A stretch of DNA of 64,000 bases from Marinobacter sp. ELB17 (GTDB taxonomy: Bacteria; Pseudomonadota; Gammaproteobacteria; Pseudomonadales; Oleiphilaceae). Position 1 is the first letter of the stretch; each line of letters starts with the position of its first letter. This document shows positions 18,288 to 26,812 of the stretch, piece by piece. The position numbers and the translations under genes are program-made. Location: NCBI RefSeq assembly GCF_000169375.1, contig NZ_AAXY01000020.1, positions 1 to 64,000 on the forward strand, read 5' to 3'. Below the pieces are notes generated by a model. It saw only the letters and a program-made list of their open reading frames with translations. It did not search any database and had not been told where the DNA came from.

Positions 18288-18491
18288 TTGAAGAGGTCCA
18301 GCCTTCGCTATTACCTGATTGACGAGGGGCGTTACACTGATGAAGAATTAATCAGCAAGCAAACGCCGTTAAGCGGCGTATTAGGAGTTGAGAACGCCGG
18401 TCATAGTTGGGAAGCTCTGCAGCAGGCACTCGTTCTTGCTGCGTTCTCGGAAGTCATCTTGGTCGGCAGCGTTAACTGCGGCATCAATATA
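18288..18491 (+). pseudogene. deletion remnant of an Rpn-type gene
   Basis: Bases 18297-18426 encode RYYLIDEGRYTDEELISK and VENAGHSWEALQQA, identical in kind to the middle of the Rpn protein at 19655. At GCAGGC the match jumps to sequence that in the intact cassette lies beyond the stop codon (compare 20244-20249 with 20661-20666), then follows it to the palindromic repeat. So this is an Rpn cassette lacking about 420 bp between two GCAGGC copies, and also lacking its 5' half. Confidence 0.85.
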
Positions 18492-18600
18492 GGGGACAGA
18501 CTTCAAGTCTGTCCCCGCCTGGGCTTGGAGATAGGGGACAGACTTCAAGTCTGTCCCCGCCTGGGCTTGGAGATAGGGGACAGACTTCAAGTCTGTCCCC
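18492..18600. repeat. 42-bp tandem array, three palindromic repeats
   Basis: Palindromes start at 18492, 18534 and 18576, exactly 42 bases apart. The spacer GCCTGGGCTTGGAGATA is the same between them. The same spacer and period occur at 29540/29582. Three near-identical units indicate recent tandem expansion. Confidence 0.93.
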
Positions 18601-18647
18601 GCTTGCGTCCCTGCTTAAAGTCTGCCCCTGGTACAGCCCAGATCGAA

Positions 18648-18879
18648 ACCCAGCAACAATAACGAACTGCCAGTCATCCCCGGCAACCGCGACTCCTACC
18701 AGCGCGCCGACGTCATCACTATCCGCCAGATCCGCAGCTTATTGTACGACCAGGGCTACACCATCGGCGGTGCCAAACAGCAACTGTCCAGCGTAGAAGC
18801 GAAAGACGACATCTCCCAGTACAAGCAGTTGATCCGGCAAACGATTCGAAAACTGGAAGACGTACTGGCTGTTTTATAG
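18648..18879 (+). pseudogene. internally deleted copy of the MerR-family gene
   Basis: It starts within the fourth codon of merR (GAACCCAGCAACAA). After GGCAAC it jumps to the wing region (CGCGACTCCTACCAGCGC), losing about 110 bp between two CGGCAA copies of the parent. The 3' half through the stop and about 75 bp of flank are kept. An early TAA (after AGCAACAA) also breaks the frame. Confidence 0.88.
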
Positions 18880-19161
18880 TTGATAAACTCATTGTTTAAC
18901 AAGAAGTAACAAAGTTCCGCAGTATCCCCTGTCAATCAGATCCTCTGCCAAGTGCTTCTACTTGTAAGCTCGCCTCCGTGGCAAAACTCTCGTTCTTTTA
19001 TCTTTTCGCAGCAAAAAATCACCCTCATTGGTGATAGCAGAAAGCGCAGAGCGAGCACCAGAATCCATGGCCAACCAAGCCAAGAAAGCCTATGCTTGAG
19101 CGAAGGAGAAGGGCCGTCACTAACCAGAGGGCTCTCGTACACCAAAGCAGGCAACCATGCT

Positions 19162-19461
19162 ATGAGATTGAATGCCAAAGAAATTCGGGTAATCAAAGCA
19201 TCGGTGAAATCCGTCTTTGGGCCTGAAGCCGAGGTTTCGCTGTTTGGTTCACGTGCCGATGACACCGCCAGAGGTGGCGATATCGACTTACTGGTTAAGG
19301 TTGATAGCTTGGTAGAACGCCCGGCTTGGGATGTCGCAAGGCTACAGGCAAAAATCATCAAACAGCTGGGCGAAAGGAAAATAGACGTACTTCTGGATGC
19401 ACCTAACATGCCGGATGCTGCAATCCACCAGATTGCCCGGGCGCAAGGAATTGCGTTGTGA
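19162..19461 (+). CDS. MNT-type nucleotidyltransferase domain protein
   Basis: 99 residues from the ATG at 19162; the frame is open further upstream, but homologous sequence starts about here. The motif GSRADDTARGGDIDLLV has the GS...D-x-D pattern of minimal nucleotidyltransferases, and a later I-D-V supplies the third acidic residue. Such proteins are normally the antitoxin partner of a HEPN or similar protein encoded next door. Here only about 20 codons of a following frame survive (GTG at 19459, stop at 19511), so the partner gene seems lost. Confidence 0.8.
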   Translation: MRLNAKEIRVIKASVKSVFGPEAEVSLFGSRADDTARGGDIDLLVKVDSLVERPAWDVARLQAKIIKQLGERKIDVLLDAPNMPDAAIHQIARAQGIAL

Positions 19462-19654
19462 AAGCATCACCTGAAGAAATTAGTGGCGGCAAATCACTAA
19501 ACACCACAGGCTGAGGACGGTCAGCGGATGTCTTATACCGTAGAGGGGCTGTTGCTGGGCACTTGGTATTTTGGGATATTCCTCATGCGTTCCTGTTCCC
19601 TCTAATGAAAAACCTTGGCGTGGTATAATGGAGTTCGTTGAATCAGGAGGATGC

Positions 19655-20623
19655 ATGGCAACGAACCACCACGATACCGGTTACAAGGAATTGTTTAGTC
19701 ACCCGGAGTTTGTCCAGCAGTTGATCGAAGGATTTGCACCTTTCGAGATCGCGGATCTGATGGACTTCAGCACACTTAAGAATCACAGCGGCAACTACAT
19801 CACACCGCTGTTTGAGGAAAAGTTCGAAGACGTAGTGTGGTCGGTGGAAGTGAACTGGGAAGGCATCACTCAGCGGGTGTTTTTATACATCCTGCTGGAG
19901 TTCCAGTCCAAAGTAGACAGCACCATGCCATTGCGGCTGATGCACTACGTGGCCTGCTTTTACGATCACTTACTGAAAACTCGTGAAACAACGGCGCGTC
20001 AGGGTTTGCCGCCAATTTTTCCGATAGTGTTGTACAACGGTTCTCGACGCTGGTCAGCCCGTCAGGACATCTACGAAATGGTGCAACCGGAGCCACCGGA
20101 GTTTTTGCGAGTATACCAACCGCACCTTCGCTATTACCTGATTGACGAAGGGCGTTACACTGATGAAGAATTGATCGGCAAGGAAACGCCGTTAAGTGGC
20201 ATATTTGGCGTTGAGAACGCCGGTCATAGTTGGGAAGCTCTGCAGCAGGCGGTGGATCGGATTGTTGAAATTATTAAAGCTGACCCGAACAAAGATCGGG
20301 TGGACAAAATCATTACTCGTTGGATCAAGCGCCATTTACAGAGAGTGGCTCCTAAGGCCAGGCTTGATTTGGATCGGTTGAGCAGTTTGGTGGAGGATAG
20401 AGATATGTTGGCAGAAAATCTTGAAAATCTGGCTAAGAAAGAGCGACTTGAGGGCATGCTGGAAGGGCGCCAGGAAGGGCGCCAAGAAGGTGAACACATG
20501 AAGGCTGAACAAATCGCCCGTAACCTGATTGCGATGGGTCTGCTGACCGATGCCCAAATTGCGACAGCTTCTGGCTTGTCCGATAATGAGGTCAAGGTAT
20601 TTCGTAAAGAGCAGAAACACTGA
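19655..20623 (+). CDS. Rpn family recombination-promoting nuclease
   Basis: 322 residues from the ATG at 19655, preceded by AGGAGG and a TATAAT at 19624. The N-terminal PD-(D/E)XK nuclease domain (transposase_31/YhgA type) contains FEDVVWSVE and LLEFQSKVD, the presumed catalytic region. The C-terminal tail has charged EGRQEGRQEG repeats and a small helical end (LLTDAQIATASGLSDNEVKVF). Known E. coli Rpn proteins are DNA endonucleases that raise RecA-independent recombination. Sister copies are at 18288, 26813, 58301, 61036 and 62083. An internal RBS and ATG at 20392-20407 could make a 72-residue C-terminal product. Confidence 0.92.
   Translation: MATNHHDTGYKELFSHPEFVQQLIEGFAPFEIADLMDFSTLKNHSGNYITPLFEEKFEDVVWSVEVNWEGITQRVFLYILLEFQSKVDSTMPLRLMHYVACFYDHLLKTRETTARQGLPPIFPIVLYNGSRRWSARQDIYEMVQPEPPEFLRVYQPHLRYYLIDEGRYTDEELIGKETPLSGIFGVENAGHSWEALQQAVDRIVEIIKADPNKDRVDKIITRWIKRHLQRVAPKARLDLDRLSSLVEDRDMLAENLENLAKKERLEGMLEGRQEGRQEGEHMKAEQIARNLIAMGLLTDAQIATASGLSDNEVKVFRKEQKH
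20392..20407 (+). promoter_or_regulatory. internal ribosome binding site and ATG within Rpn gene
   Basis: GGAGG at 20392-20396, eight bases before an in-frame ATG at 20405 (codon 251). The same site is present in all five copies of this Rpn subfamily that have the 3' half. In E. coli some rpn genes make a short C-terminal protein from an internal start; use of this site is inferred. Confidence 0.55.
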
Positions 20624-20731
20624 TAACTCTGCCATAGTCAGACGATGCGCGCATCGCATGGGCAGGCACTCGTTCTTGCTGCGTTCCCGGAAGTCATCTT
20701 GGCCGGCAGCGTCGACTGAGGCATCAATATA

Positions 20732-20756
20732 GGGGACAGATTTCAAATCTGTCCCC
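20732..20756. repeat. palindromic repeat after Rpn gene
   Basis: GGGGACAGA-TTTCAAA-TCTGTCCCC, a single copy. It is preceded by about 69 bp (20663-20731) that recurs at 18425-18491. The stretch 20757-20927 has no recognisable gene. Confidence 0.88.
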
Positions 20757-20927
20757 GGTCAGCCATCGTCATCTAGTAAGTCATGGACAGGCACTCCCTT
20801 CTTTTTTCTTTTCTTCTATCTTCCGTAACCTTACGGCAGCATAGCGCAACTTCCTGCTGAGCTTCTGATTCAATGAATGCCTCAACCCTATCAGGAGGCA
20901 GTCATGATTCCATCAGCCCCCGTCGTC

Positions 20928-20997
20928 CATAAATGTTTCAGCCTATCCTCTGGCGCTGTCGTTCGCCGCCAACGGGTGGCGTTTGAGGTGGGAGCCC
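20928..20997 (+). pseudogene. 70-bp fragment of the degenerate ImmA-like gene
   Basis: These 70 bases match 27951-28020, inside the ImmA-like gene at 27802, with about three differences by eye and no gaps. It encodes the piece SAYPLALWFAANWWRLRWEP with changes. It is an isolated shard with no flanking homology, followed by an AT-rich gap (21010-21190). Confidence 0.8.
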
Positions 20998-21134
20998 AAC
21001 ACCGTCAGTACTTTGATGCTCCGCGTTAATGTCGTATTTTTAAGTCACTAATTGGCTAAAAAGCCTTTTATGTCTTATAATTAGTACATTGTTCATAGAT
21101 ATTGGATATACTCCAGCTTCGGTGTGCAATTAAT

Positions 21135-21150
21135 GTATCATTACTGATAC
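21135..21150. promoter_or_regulatory. candidate HipB operator
   Basis: The perfect palindrome GTATCA-TTAC-TGATAC lies 45 bases before the hipB-like ATG in an AT-rich promoter region. HipB-type antitoxins bind such inverted repeats (E. coli HipB: TATCC-N8-GGATA). The assignment is by position and symmetry only. Confidence 0.55.
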
Positions 21151-21194
21151 TTTTAGCCCCTAAAGCCTCATTAGTGAGTTAATTTTGTAACATT

Positions 21195-21536
21195 ATGAGC
21201 GAAATAAAACGCAGCATGTCAGACTTGGCCATCCTCGATGAGCTGGGTCGGCGCCTCAAGCAAGCCCGGCTGGAGCAAAACATCACCCAGCAGCAGATCG
21301 CAGAGGGCATGGGTGTCAGCCGAGCAACGTACATCCGGCTTGAAGACGGTAACGGGAAACTTGAAGTTCTGGTTGCTGCCCTGCGTGTTCTCGGAAAACT
21401 CCCGGCGTTGGATGCCTTCTTGCCAGATGAGCCTTATTCACCGATCGAGGCATTAAAGAGTGCTGGCCACATTCGCCAGCGTGCACGCCCCGGTAATGAT
21501 CCCGTTGAACAGGACAAAGGAGACCTGGACTGGTGA
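21195..21536 (+). CDS. HipB-like XRE-family antitoxin
   Basis: 113 residues with a clear helix-turn-helix (LGRRLKQARLEQ, then QQIAEGMGVSRATYIRLEDG, about 14-54). A C-terminal tail rich in charged residues follows. The stop overlaps the GTG start of the HipA gene (GTGA), so the pair is coupled. It should neutralise HipA and repress the operon. Confidence 0.92.
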   Translation: MSEIKRSMSDLAILDELGRRLKQARLEQNITQQQIAEGMGVSRATYIRLEDGNGKLEVLVAALRVLGKLPALDAFLPDEPYSPIEALKSAGHIRQRARPGNDPVEQDKGDLDW

Positions 21537-22846
21537 GCACCGTTACGGAAGTTATCCTATGGGGGAAGAGTGTCGGTGCCCTGCTGTATGACACAGACAC
21601 CGGTCTGTCGACGTTCGAATACGATAAGGGTTGGTTGAAGCAGGACGTTTCGATTTCCCCGCTCCACCTACCTCCTCGGGCTGGGAGGTTCAATTTCCCC
21701 TCATTGCCACCGGAAACGTTCTTTGGACTGCCGGGTGTGTTTGCCGACACTTTGCCAGATGACTTTGGTAATGCCGTTATCAACGCCTGGCTGGCTCGCC
21801 AGGGGATCCCAAAAAGCTCATTCAGCCCGGTTGACCGCCTCCTATACACCGGCAACCGTGGCATGGGTGCCCTGGAGTACAAGCCAGACAGCCGGAACAC
21901 TCAGACTCAGGTATCAGGAGATATCAAGGTCGATACACTGGTCGAGTTGGCTCAGTCCGTGTTGGACCAAAGAGCTGGCCTGGACGTGGCCATATCAGAG
22001 GGTGATGAGAACAATGATGCAATGAGTGCCATTTTCCAGGTGGGCACATCGGCGGGTGGGGCTCGCCCCAAGGCCGTTATTGCCGTGAACCGTGATCGTT
22101 CTCGGGTAGTATCCGGCCAGACTCCCATACCCAAAGGATTCACTCACTACCTCATTAAATTTGATGGGGTCAAAGAGCGATCATCCACCAGCGAGGTCTT
22201 TGGTGACCCGCAGGGGTATGGCCGGATGGAATATGCCTACTACCTGATGGCCAAGGACGCAGGCATCAATATGGCACCGTCTGAACTGTTGATAGAAGGG
22301 GAGCGGGCCCATTTTATGACGCAGCGTTTCGACCGGGACGGTGACCGCAAGCGCCACTACCAGTCCCTATGCGCGATGGACCATGCAGACTTCCGGAAAC
22401 CTGGCCAGTACAGCTATGAAGAACTGATGACCATTGCCCGAACACTCGGGTTGCCACGGGTAGACGCAATCGAGATCTTCAGGCGTATGGTCTTCAACGT
22501 CATTGCCCGGAACCAGGACGACCACACCAAGAACTTTGGCTTTCTGTTGGACCATCCAACGGCCGGTTGGCGTTTGGCACCGGCGTTTGATATCGCCTAC
22601 AGCTACAAACCCGGTTCATACTGGGTGGACACCCATCAGATGACCATCAACGGTAAACGGGATACGTTCACTCGCGAGGATATTCTCGCAGTCGCAACCC
22701 AAATCCCCCGTTTCGAGTCAGATGCCCGGGCCATTATTGGCCAGGTAACTGAGGTGGTGAGCCAATGGCAGGATTATGCTCGCCGAGCGGATGTCCATTC
22801 GGAGCTGTCACAGGAGATTTACTCCAACCTCCGGTTGTCCTTGTAA
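21533..22846 (+). CDS. HipA-family serine/threonine kinase toxin, intact
   Basis: 437 residues from GTG, normal HipA length. The N-subdomain is followed by the Gly-rich loop region (TSAGGARPKAV), the ATP-site lysine (HYLIKFDGV), the activation-loop region (QRFDRDGDRKRHYQSL), catalytic NQDDHTKNFGF and the metal-binding LAPAFDIAYSY. All key residues are present, so it is probably active. Known HipA toxins phosphorylate glutamyl- or other tRNA synthetases and cause dormancy. Confidence 0.94.
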   Translation: MSTVTEVILWGKSVGALLYDTDTGLSTFEYDKGWLKQDVSISPLHLPPRAGRFNFPSLPPETFFGLPGVFADTLPDDFGNAVINAWLARQGIPKSSFSPVDRLLYTGNRGMGALEYKPDSRNTQTQVSGDIKVDTLVELAQSVLDQRAGLDVAISEGDENNDAMSAIFQVGTSAGGARPKAVIAVNRDRSRVVSGQTPIPKGFTHYLIKFDGVKERSSTSEVFGDPQGYGRMEYAYYLMAKDAGINMAPSELLIEGERAHFMTQRFDRDGDRKRHYQSLCAMDHADFRKPGQYSYEELMTIARTLGLPRVDAIEIFRRMVFNVIARNQDDHTKNFGFLLDHPTAGWRLAPAFDIAYSYKPGSYWVDTHQMTINGKRDTFTREDILAVATQIPRFESDARAIIGQVTEVVSQWQDYARRADVHSELSQEIYSNLRLSL

Positions 22847-22889
22847 GTGTAACTTTCTGGTTGGGGGTGTAGTGGTCAGCAAGAGACTA

Positions 22890-22914
22890 GGGGACAGACC
22901 TTAGGTCTGTCCCT
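22890..22914. repeat. palindromic repeat
   Basis: GGGGACAGA-CCTTAGG-TCTGTCCCT. The centre (CCTTAGG) matches the first ihfA-merR gap repeat (CCTAAGG) in style, and a merR fragment follows directly, so this repeat probably moved together with the merR copy. Confidence 0.85.
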
Positions 22915-22945
22915 GGTACAGCCAGACCAAAACCGAGCAACAACC

Positions 22946-23131
22946 ATGCTAGAACCCAGCAACAACAACGAACTACCGGCCATCCCCGGCAAACGCTATT
23001 TCGCCATCGGCGGCGCCAAACAGCAGCTGTCCGGTGTAGAAGCGAAAGACGATATCTCCCAGTACAAACAGCTCATTAAGCAGATGATTCGCGAGCTGGA
23101 GGAAGTGCTAGTGGTGCTTAACAAGGCTTGA
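22946..23131 (+). pseudogene. MerR-family gene with 5' and 3' ends joined
   Basis: An open frame of 61 codons: the first 22 residues of the MerR protein (MLEPSNNNELPAIPGKRYFA) fused in frame to its last third (GGAKQQLSGVEAKDDISQYK...). The parent has CATCGGCG at both break points, so about 165 bp were lost between 8-bp direct repeats. The DNA-binding helices are gone, leaving the coiled coil. It could still be translated, but is most likely a remnant. Confidence 0.88.
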
Positions 23132-23334
23132 CGGCTCAAAAAGATAAAAGCCAATGAGCTTAGCCACGGACCCACACGGACAAAAGATTTAAAGAAACCA
23201 ACGAATTGTTTTAATGTAGTTTTTCGTCCGTGCGTGTCCGTGCGCGTCCGTGGCAAAAAAATTCCTACGTCATTAAAAGAAAGCTATCGTACCTGCCAAA
23301 AAAACCCTAGTCGTGTTGATCTCCAGGTTTGAAA

Positions 23335-23385
23335 TTGAGTCATAAAACACCCATAATATCGTCAAATGGTTTGTGGGTGACTCAA
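23335..23385. promoter_or_regulatory. inverted repeat upstream of second HipB
   Basis: TTGAGTCA (23335-23342) and TGACTCAA (23378-23385) form perfect 8-bp arms, 35 bases apart, ending at the ATG of the XRE gene. This suits a paired operator for autoregulation by the antitoxin. Confidence 0.6.
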
Positions 23386-23724
23386 ATGGCAAAAACTTCT
23401 GCACGCACATACTCCCGATACAACCGCGCGGCGCTGCAGCTGCTGGCTGCGTTGATTCGTTCGGAGCGGCTAAAACAGAAGCTCAGCGCGCAGGAAGTGG
23501 CTGACCGTGCCGGAATCTCTCGCAGTCTATTGCAAAGAATCGAAAAAGCAGATCCAGTCTGTGCGATTGGTTCTGTCTTCGAGGTGGCTACCATTCTATC
23601 AATCCCTCTGTTCGAGCAGGATTTAAAAGCTCTCGACAGAGCCTTAACCACTGCACAACAAACTCAGGCCCTACTGCCAAAATCAGCTCATAAACCACGG
23701 AAGGAAGTAGACGATGATTTCTGA
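23386..23724 (+). CDS. second HipB-like XRE-family antitoxin
   Basis: 112 residues from the ATG at 23386; an upstream ATG at 23329 would cross the inverted repeat and is less likely. The helix-turn-helix is SAQEVADRAGISRSLLQRIEK (about 35-55). The C-terminal part (LSIPLFEQDLKALDRALTTAQQ) is typical of HipB proteins paired with HipA. The toxin gene, starting 11 bases before this stop, is disrupted, so this antitoxin is now an orphan. Confidence 0.88.
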   Translation: MAKTSARTYSRYNRAALQLLAALIRSERLKQKLSAQEVADRAGISRSLLQRIEKADPVCAIGSVFEVATILSIPLFEQDLKALDRALTTAQQTQALLPKSAHKPRKEVDDDF

Positions 23725-24004
23725 GAAAGACACGGAGGCTTTCGTTTGGATCTGGCTTCCGGGCGAGGTAGAGCCGGTTGTGGCTGGTAAGCTGGAAGCG
23801 AATGGCGGCAGGCTGCTGTTCAACTATGGTAAGAGCTATCTGGAGCGAACTGACAAAAACCCGCCTGCTATTTCACTGTATGAGCCGGAACTCCCGTTGG
23901 AAAAAGGCGTGCAGTTGCCGCTGGAAGGCCTAGCAATGCCCGGCTGTATTCGTGATGCCGCGCCGGATGCCTGGGGTAGGCGGGTAATTATGAACTACCC
24001 GCAG

Positions 24005-25487
24005 CTAAAGCGTACGGGTTTCTGAAGGACAAGGATTTTCTCTCGTCCGTCGAGAATTTAGAGCATCACTGATCACCGCCTGAATGCCAGGACTTACACA
24101 ATCTCCGCTTCCTGAAGACGCCAGCTCCTGCGCCTTGTTCGCTTTCTTTCGTCGCACTTTGATCGTTCGGGGTGTTTTCTCTATCGAGAACGCGTCACTC
24201 CGAACGTGCGTAATGCCTCGCTGTTTGATAACACACGCGGCGTTATCATCGGCGTTGGCGGCGTAGCCGCACCCCTGGCACTGGAACGTCGCTTGCGACG
24301 GTCGGTTGCCTTTTTCAGTGTGGCCGCACTGCGAGCATTCTTGGCTGGAGTAATGCGGTTTTACCCGCACCATCAGTTTGCCCCGGTCTTTCAGTTTGTA
24401 CGCGGTAAATTGGCGAATCTGGCCCATGTTGACCGAGTGAATGGCTTTATTAAGCCCGCGCTTCGCGCTGGCGCCGTTGGCCAGCCAACGTCCAGTGTCT
24501 TCACACAGTGTCGCTTTGGGTTTGCGAACCATGTTGCTGATCTTGAGGTCTTCAAAAGCGGCAATAAGCGGGGTGTTATCCGCAATGTTCTTGGAAATGT
24601 GGTGCGAATTGTTGTTCTGAATCTGGGCCTTTTTCTCGCTGTATCGGCTTATTCTGTGCTGTATTTTTTTCTCGCCACCGGTGCGCTTTCGCTTCACGGT
24701 ACTGATTGTGCGGTCATTGGCGCAAGCCATTCGGGCGTATCGGCGTTGATACCGAGCGCGGCGTTCTTCCAGTTTCGCCAGGCCGCAAGGGCTTCATCCG
24801 GCAAATGGTACACGCACCGACGACCTGTGACTGGCGTTTCACGCCCAGGTCAAAGCCTTCTACTTGGCTTTTTAATTCTTCATCGGTGAGCGACACGGCG
24901 TACTGGCGAACGGCGCTCTCGTTCATTACATCCAGTTCTTTGTGGAAACTCATCGACAACCAGAATCGGCGTCCTTTGCGTGATAAAAACAGCGCTTTGC
25001 CCGCGGCTTTCGCCGCGAACGGCATCACCACGCCGGTCAGGTATTGACCACGATGGCGTTTGCCCGAATGGGTTTTGAGTTGAATCAGGCAGCGGTTTTC
25101 GTCCAATAATTGAACGTCGAACAGCTCATTGGTGACGTAGCAGTTTCGCTTTTTGTGCTTGGCCCGAACCGTGGGACGACTGCGGATGCCTTTGAGCGAG
25201 GCTTGGTAGGACTCAAACCATTTGGCCCCGGCGTTGCGGCGGATTTGCGATGGAATGTCTTTTAAGAATGGCAAGTCGGTTTGAAAATGCGCGGCAGCGG
25301 CATTGATCTCAGGCCGAAGCCCGGGCGGTTTTCCCGCCAGCGCCCAGGCTTGATAATCCGCTTCCGAGGCAAGCGTTTTCTGGTTGTAAATCACGGTATA
25401 ACCGCCAATCCATTGGGCAATCGCCGTCGCCGCTTTGGGCGACAACTGATCGGTAATCTCAATGGATTTTCCGTGCTTTACAATCAT
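24005..25487 (-). pseudogene. TnpB RNA-guided nuclease, frameshifted
   Basis: Two frames on the minus strand together form one TnpB. The upstream part (25487-24714) starts MIVKHGKSIEITDQL and reaches the first RuvC motif VEGFDLGVKRQ. The downstream part (to 24005) holds the second motif IAAFEDLKISNM, the zinc finger C-S-Q-C...C-Q-G-C and the third motif YAANADDNAA. Between them the best reading (VTGRRCVYHLPDEAL, then LAKLEERRARYQRRYARM) needs two shifts near 24775-24850. All three RuvC acidic residues are encoded, but not in one frame. Confidence 0.85.
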
Positions 25488-25537
25488 CGCTCAACGTTAC
25501 ACCATGCTGATAATTGAGTCTAGCCTAGAGGTTGAAA

Positions 25538-25954
25538 ATGATGGAAGAAATGAATTGGCGAAAAGGCCGAAGCGTAGTTTATAAAAACACAATTCACCTA
25601 GTCTTTGTCACAAAATACCGCCGTGCAGTGTTTACCGATGAGATCCTGACCGCATTGGAAGCGATCTTTCGAGAAACCTGCGAGCAGATGGGATCGGAGT
25701 TGATCGAGTGCAACGGCGAAGGCGATCACGTTCACTTGATCGCGAGCGTTCACCCTCGACATTCGATCTCGAACTTTGTGGGCAAACTGAAAGGAAAAAG
25801 CGCCTACGTCCTACGCCGTGATTATCGCGAAGAGATCAGTCCCTGGCTGTGGGGCAACCACTTTTGGAGTCCCAGTTATTGCGCCGTGTCTACCGGTGGC
25901 GCCTCGCTGGATGTGGTAAAAAACTACGTCCAAAAACAACAAAGACCGACCTAA
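25538..25954 (+). CDS. tnpA: IS200/IS605 transposase TnpA (HUH/Y1)
   Basis: About 138 residues, full length. The HUH motif is HVHL (in GEGDHVHLIASVHP) and the catalytic tyrosine lies in VVKNYVQKQ near the C-terminus. The core VTKYRRAVF is typical of IS200 transposases. It cuts and joins single-stranded DNA at hairpin ends. The frame is intact, so the element may still move although its TnpB is broken. Start could be 25532, 25538 or 25541. Confidence 0.93.
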   Translation: MMEEMNWRKGRSVVYKNTIHLVFVTKYRRAVFTDEILTALEAIFRETCEQMGSELIECNGEGDHVHLIASVHPRHSISNFVGKLKGKSAYVLRRDYREEISPWLWGNHFWSPSYCAVSTGGASLDVVKNYVQKQQRPT

Positions 25955-26812
25955 GACCGGGCTATCCCTCCGCTGAAGCCAAAGGGTTTGCGCCCGGCAA
26001 TTCTTCGATCAATAAACAGTTAGGTCGTCAGGGTGCAAATGTTGACCCTGCGTACCTGAACGAACTGACTTACCTGCTTGAATCCGGGTCGGACAGGATA
26101 GGTGCACTGGATTTTCAGCACTCAGCCACTGAATATCGGCCGCGTTCAGCTCAAAGCGCCACCTTGTCAGAGCTTCTGGCCTCAGCCGAGCGCGTAGAGC
26201 AGGGCATTCCGCTTACGCCGGAGTTAGATCAGGCACTTTTTCATGGAAGCTCCATCGGGGGCGCTCGTCCCAAAGCACTGGTTGAAGATAACGGTATTAA
26301 GTACATCGCGAAGTTCTCCTCAACCACAGACCTTTTCAGCGTGGTTAAAGCTGAGTATATTGCCATGCGCCTAGCCAGCCTCGCGGGGCTCAATGTTGCG
26401 CCAGTCCGGCTGACTAGAGCGGCCGGTAAAGACGTTCTTCTCATCGAGAGGTTTGACCGTGAACGAAGGGAAAACGGATGGCTCAGAAAGCCGCTGGTTT
26501 CAGCGCTGACCATATTAGGCCTGGATGATATGATGGCCCGATATGCCAGTTACGAAGACTTGGCGGAAGTCATTCGGCACAGATTTACCAAGCCCCGCCA
26601 GACTTTGCGCGAACTCTTCAGTCGGCTTGTATTTAACGTTCTGTGCGGCAACACCGACGATCACGCCCGCAATCACGAGTACGATCGCAAATAACTGGAA
26701 AGTGGTTTGTGAAGAGGCGGAGCTATTTCCGGTCGACGCAGAACTCCTATGGCGCCGGCAATTTCTCAACCCATTCTCCGTAAATTGAAGTAAGTACAAA
26801 CTCCACGTTCTG

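Larger units (their letters stand above)
23994..26012. mobile_element. IS200/IS605-family element with tnpA and tnpB
   Basis: About 2.0 kb containing tnpA (plus) and a divergent frameshifted tnpB (minus), inserted in a HipA gene. There are no long terminal inverted repeats. Instead there are subterminal hairpins: ACCCG/CGGGT near 23997 and CCGGGC/GCCCGG at about 25961-25997, as expected for single-strand transposition. The exact ends are uncertain by several bases; they are set by where HipA homology stops and resumes. Confidence 0.85.
23714..26788 (+). pseudogene. second HipA gene, split by IS200/IS605 and internally deleted
   Basis: The N-terminal part (23714 to about 23993) ends at DAAPDAWGRRVIMN. 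After a 2.0-kb IS200/IS605 element the frame resumes at about 26013 (KQLGRQGANVDPAYL...) and continues through GGARPKAL, LIERFDRERRENG and NVLCGNTDDHARNH. It then stops at 26694, but the frame shifted to 26788 encodes a HipA-type end (NNWKVVCEEAELF, WRRQFLNPF). So the segment with the metal-binding site is also deleted. The toxin is dead by two independent events. Confidence 0.88.

Noticed and set aside
18492..18600. Possible CRISPR array (regular 42-bp period)
   Set aside because: The spacers are identical rather than unique, only three units, and no cas genes are nearby.
24084..24889. Plus-strand frames opposite tnpB
   Set aside because: They are the complement of the TnpB sequence and show no independent domain.
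25538..25954. TnpA as the REP-type transposase mobilising the palindromic repeats
   Set aside because: It is a standard IS200/IS605 TnpA inside its own element with its own end hairpins; nothing links it to the GGGGACAGA repeats.
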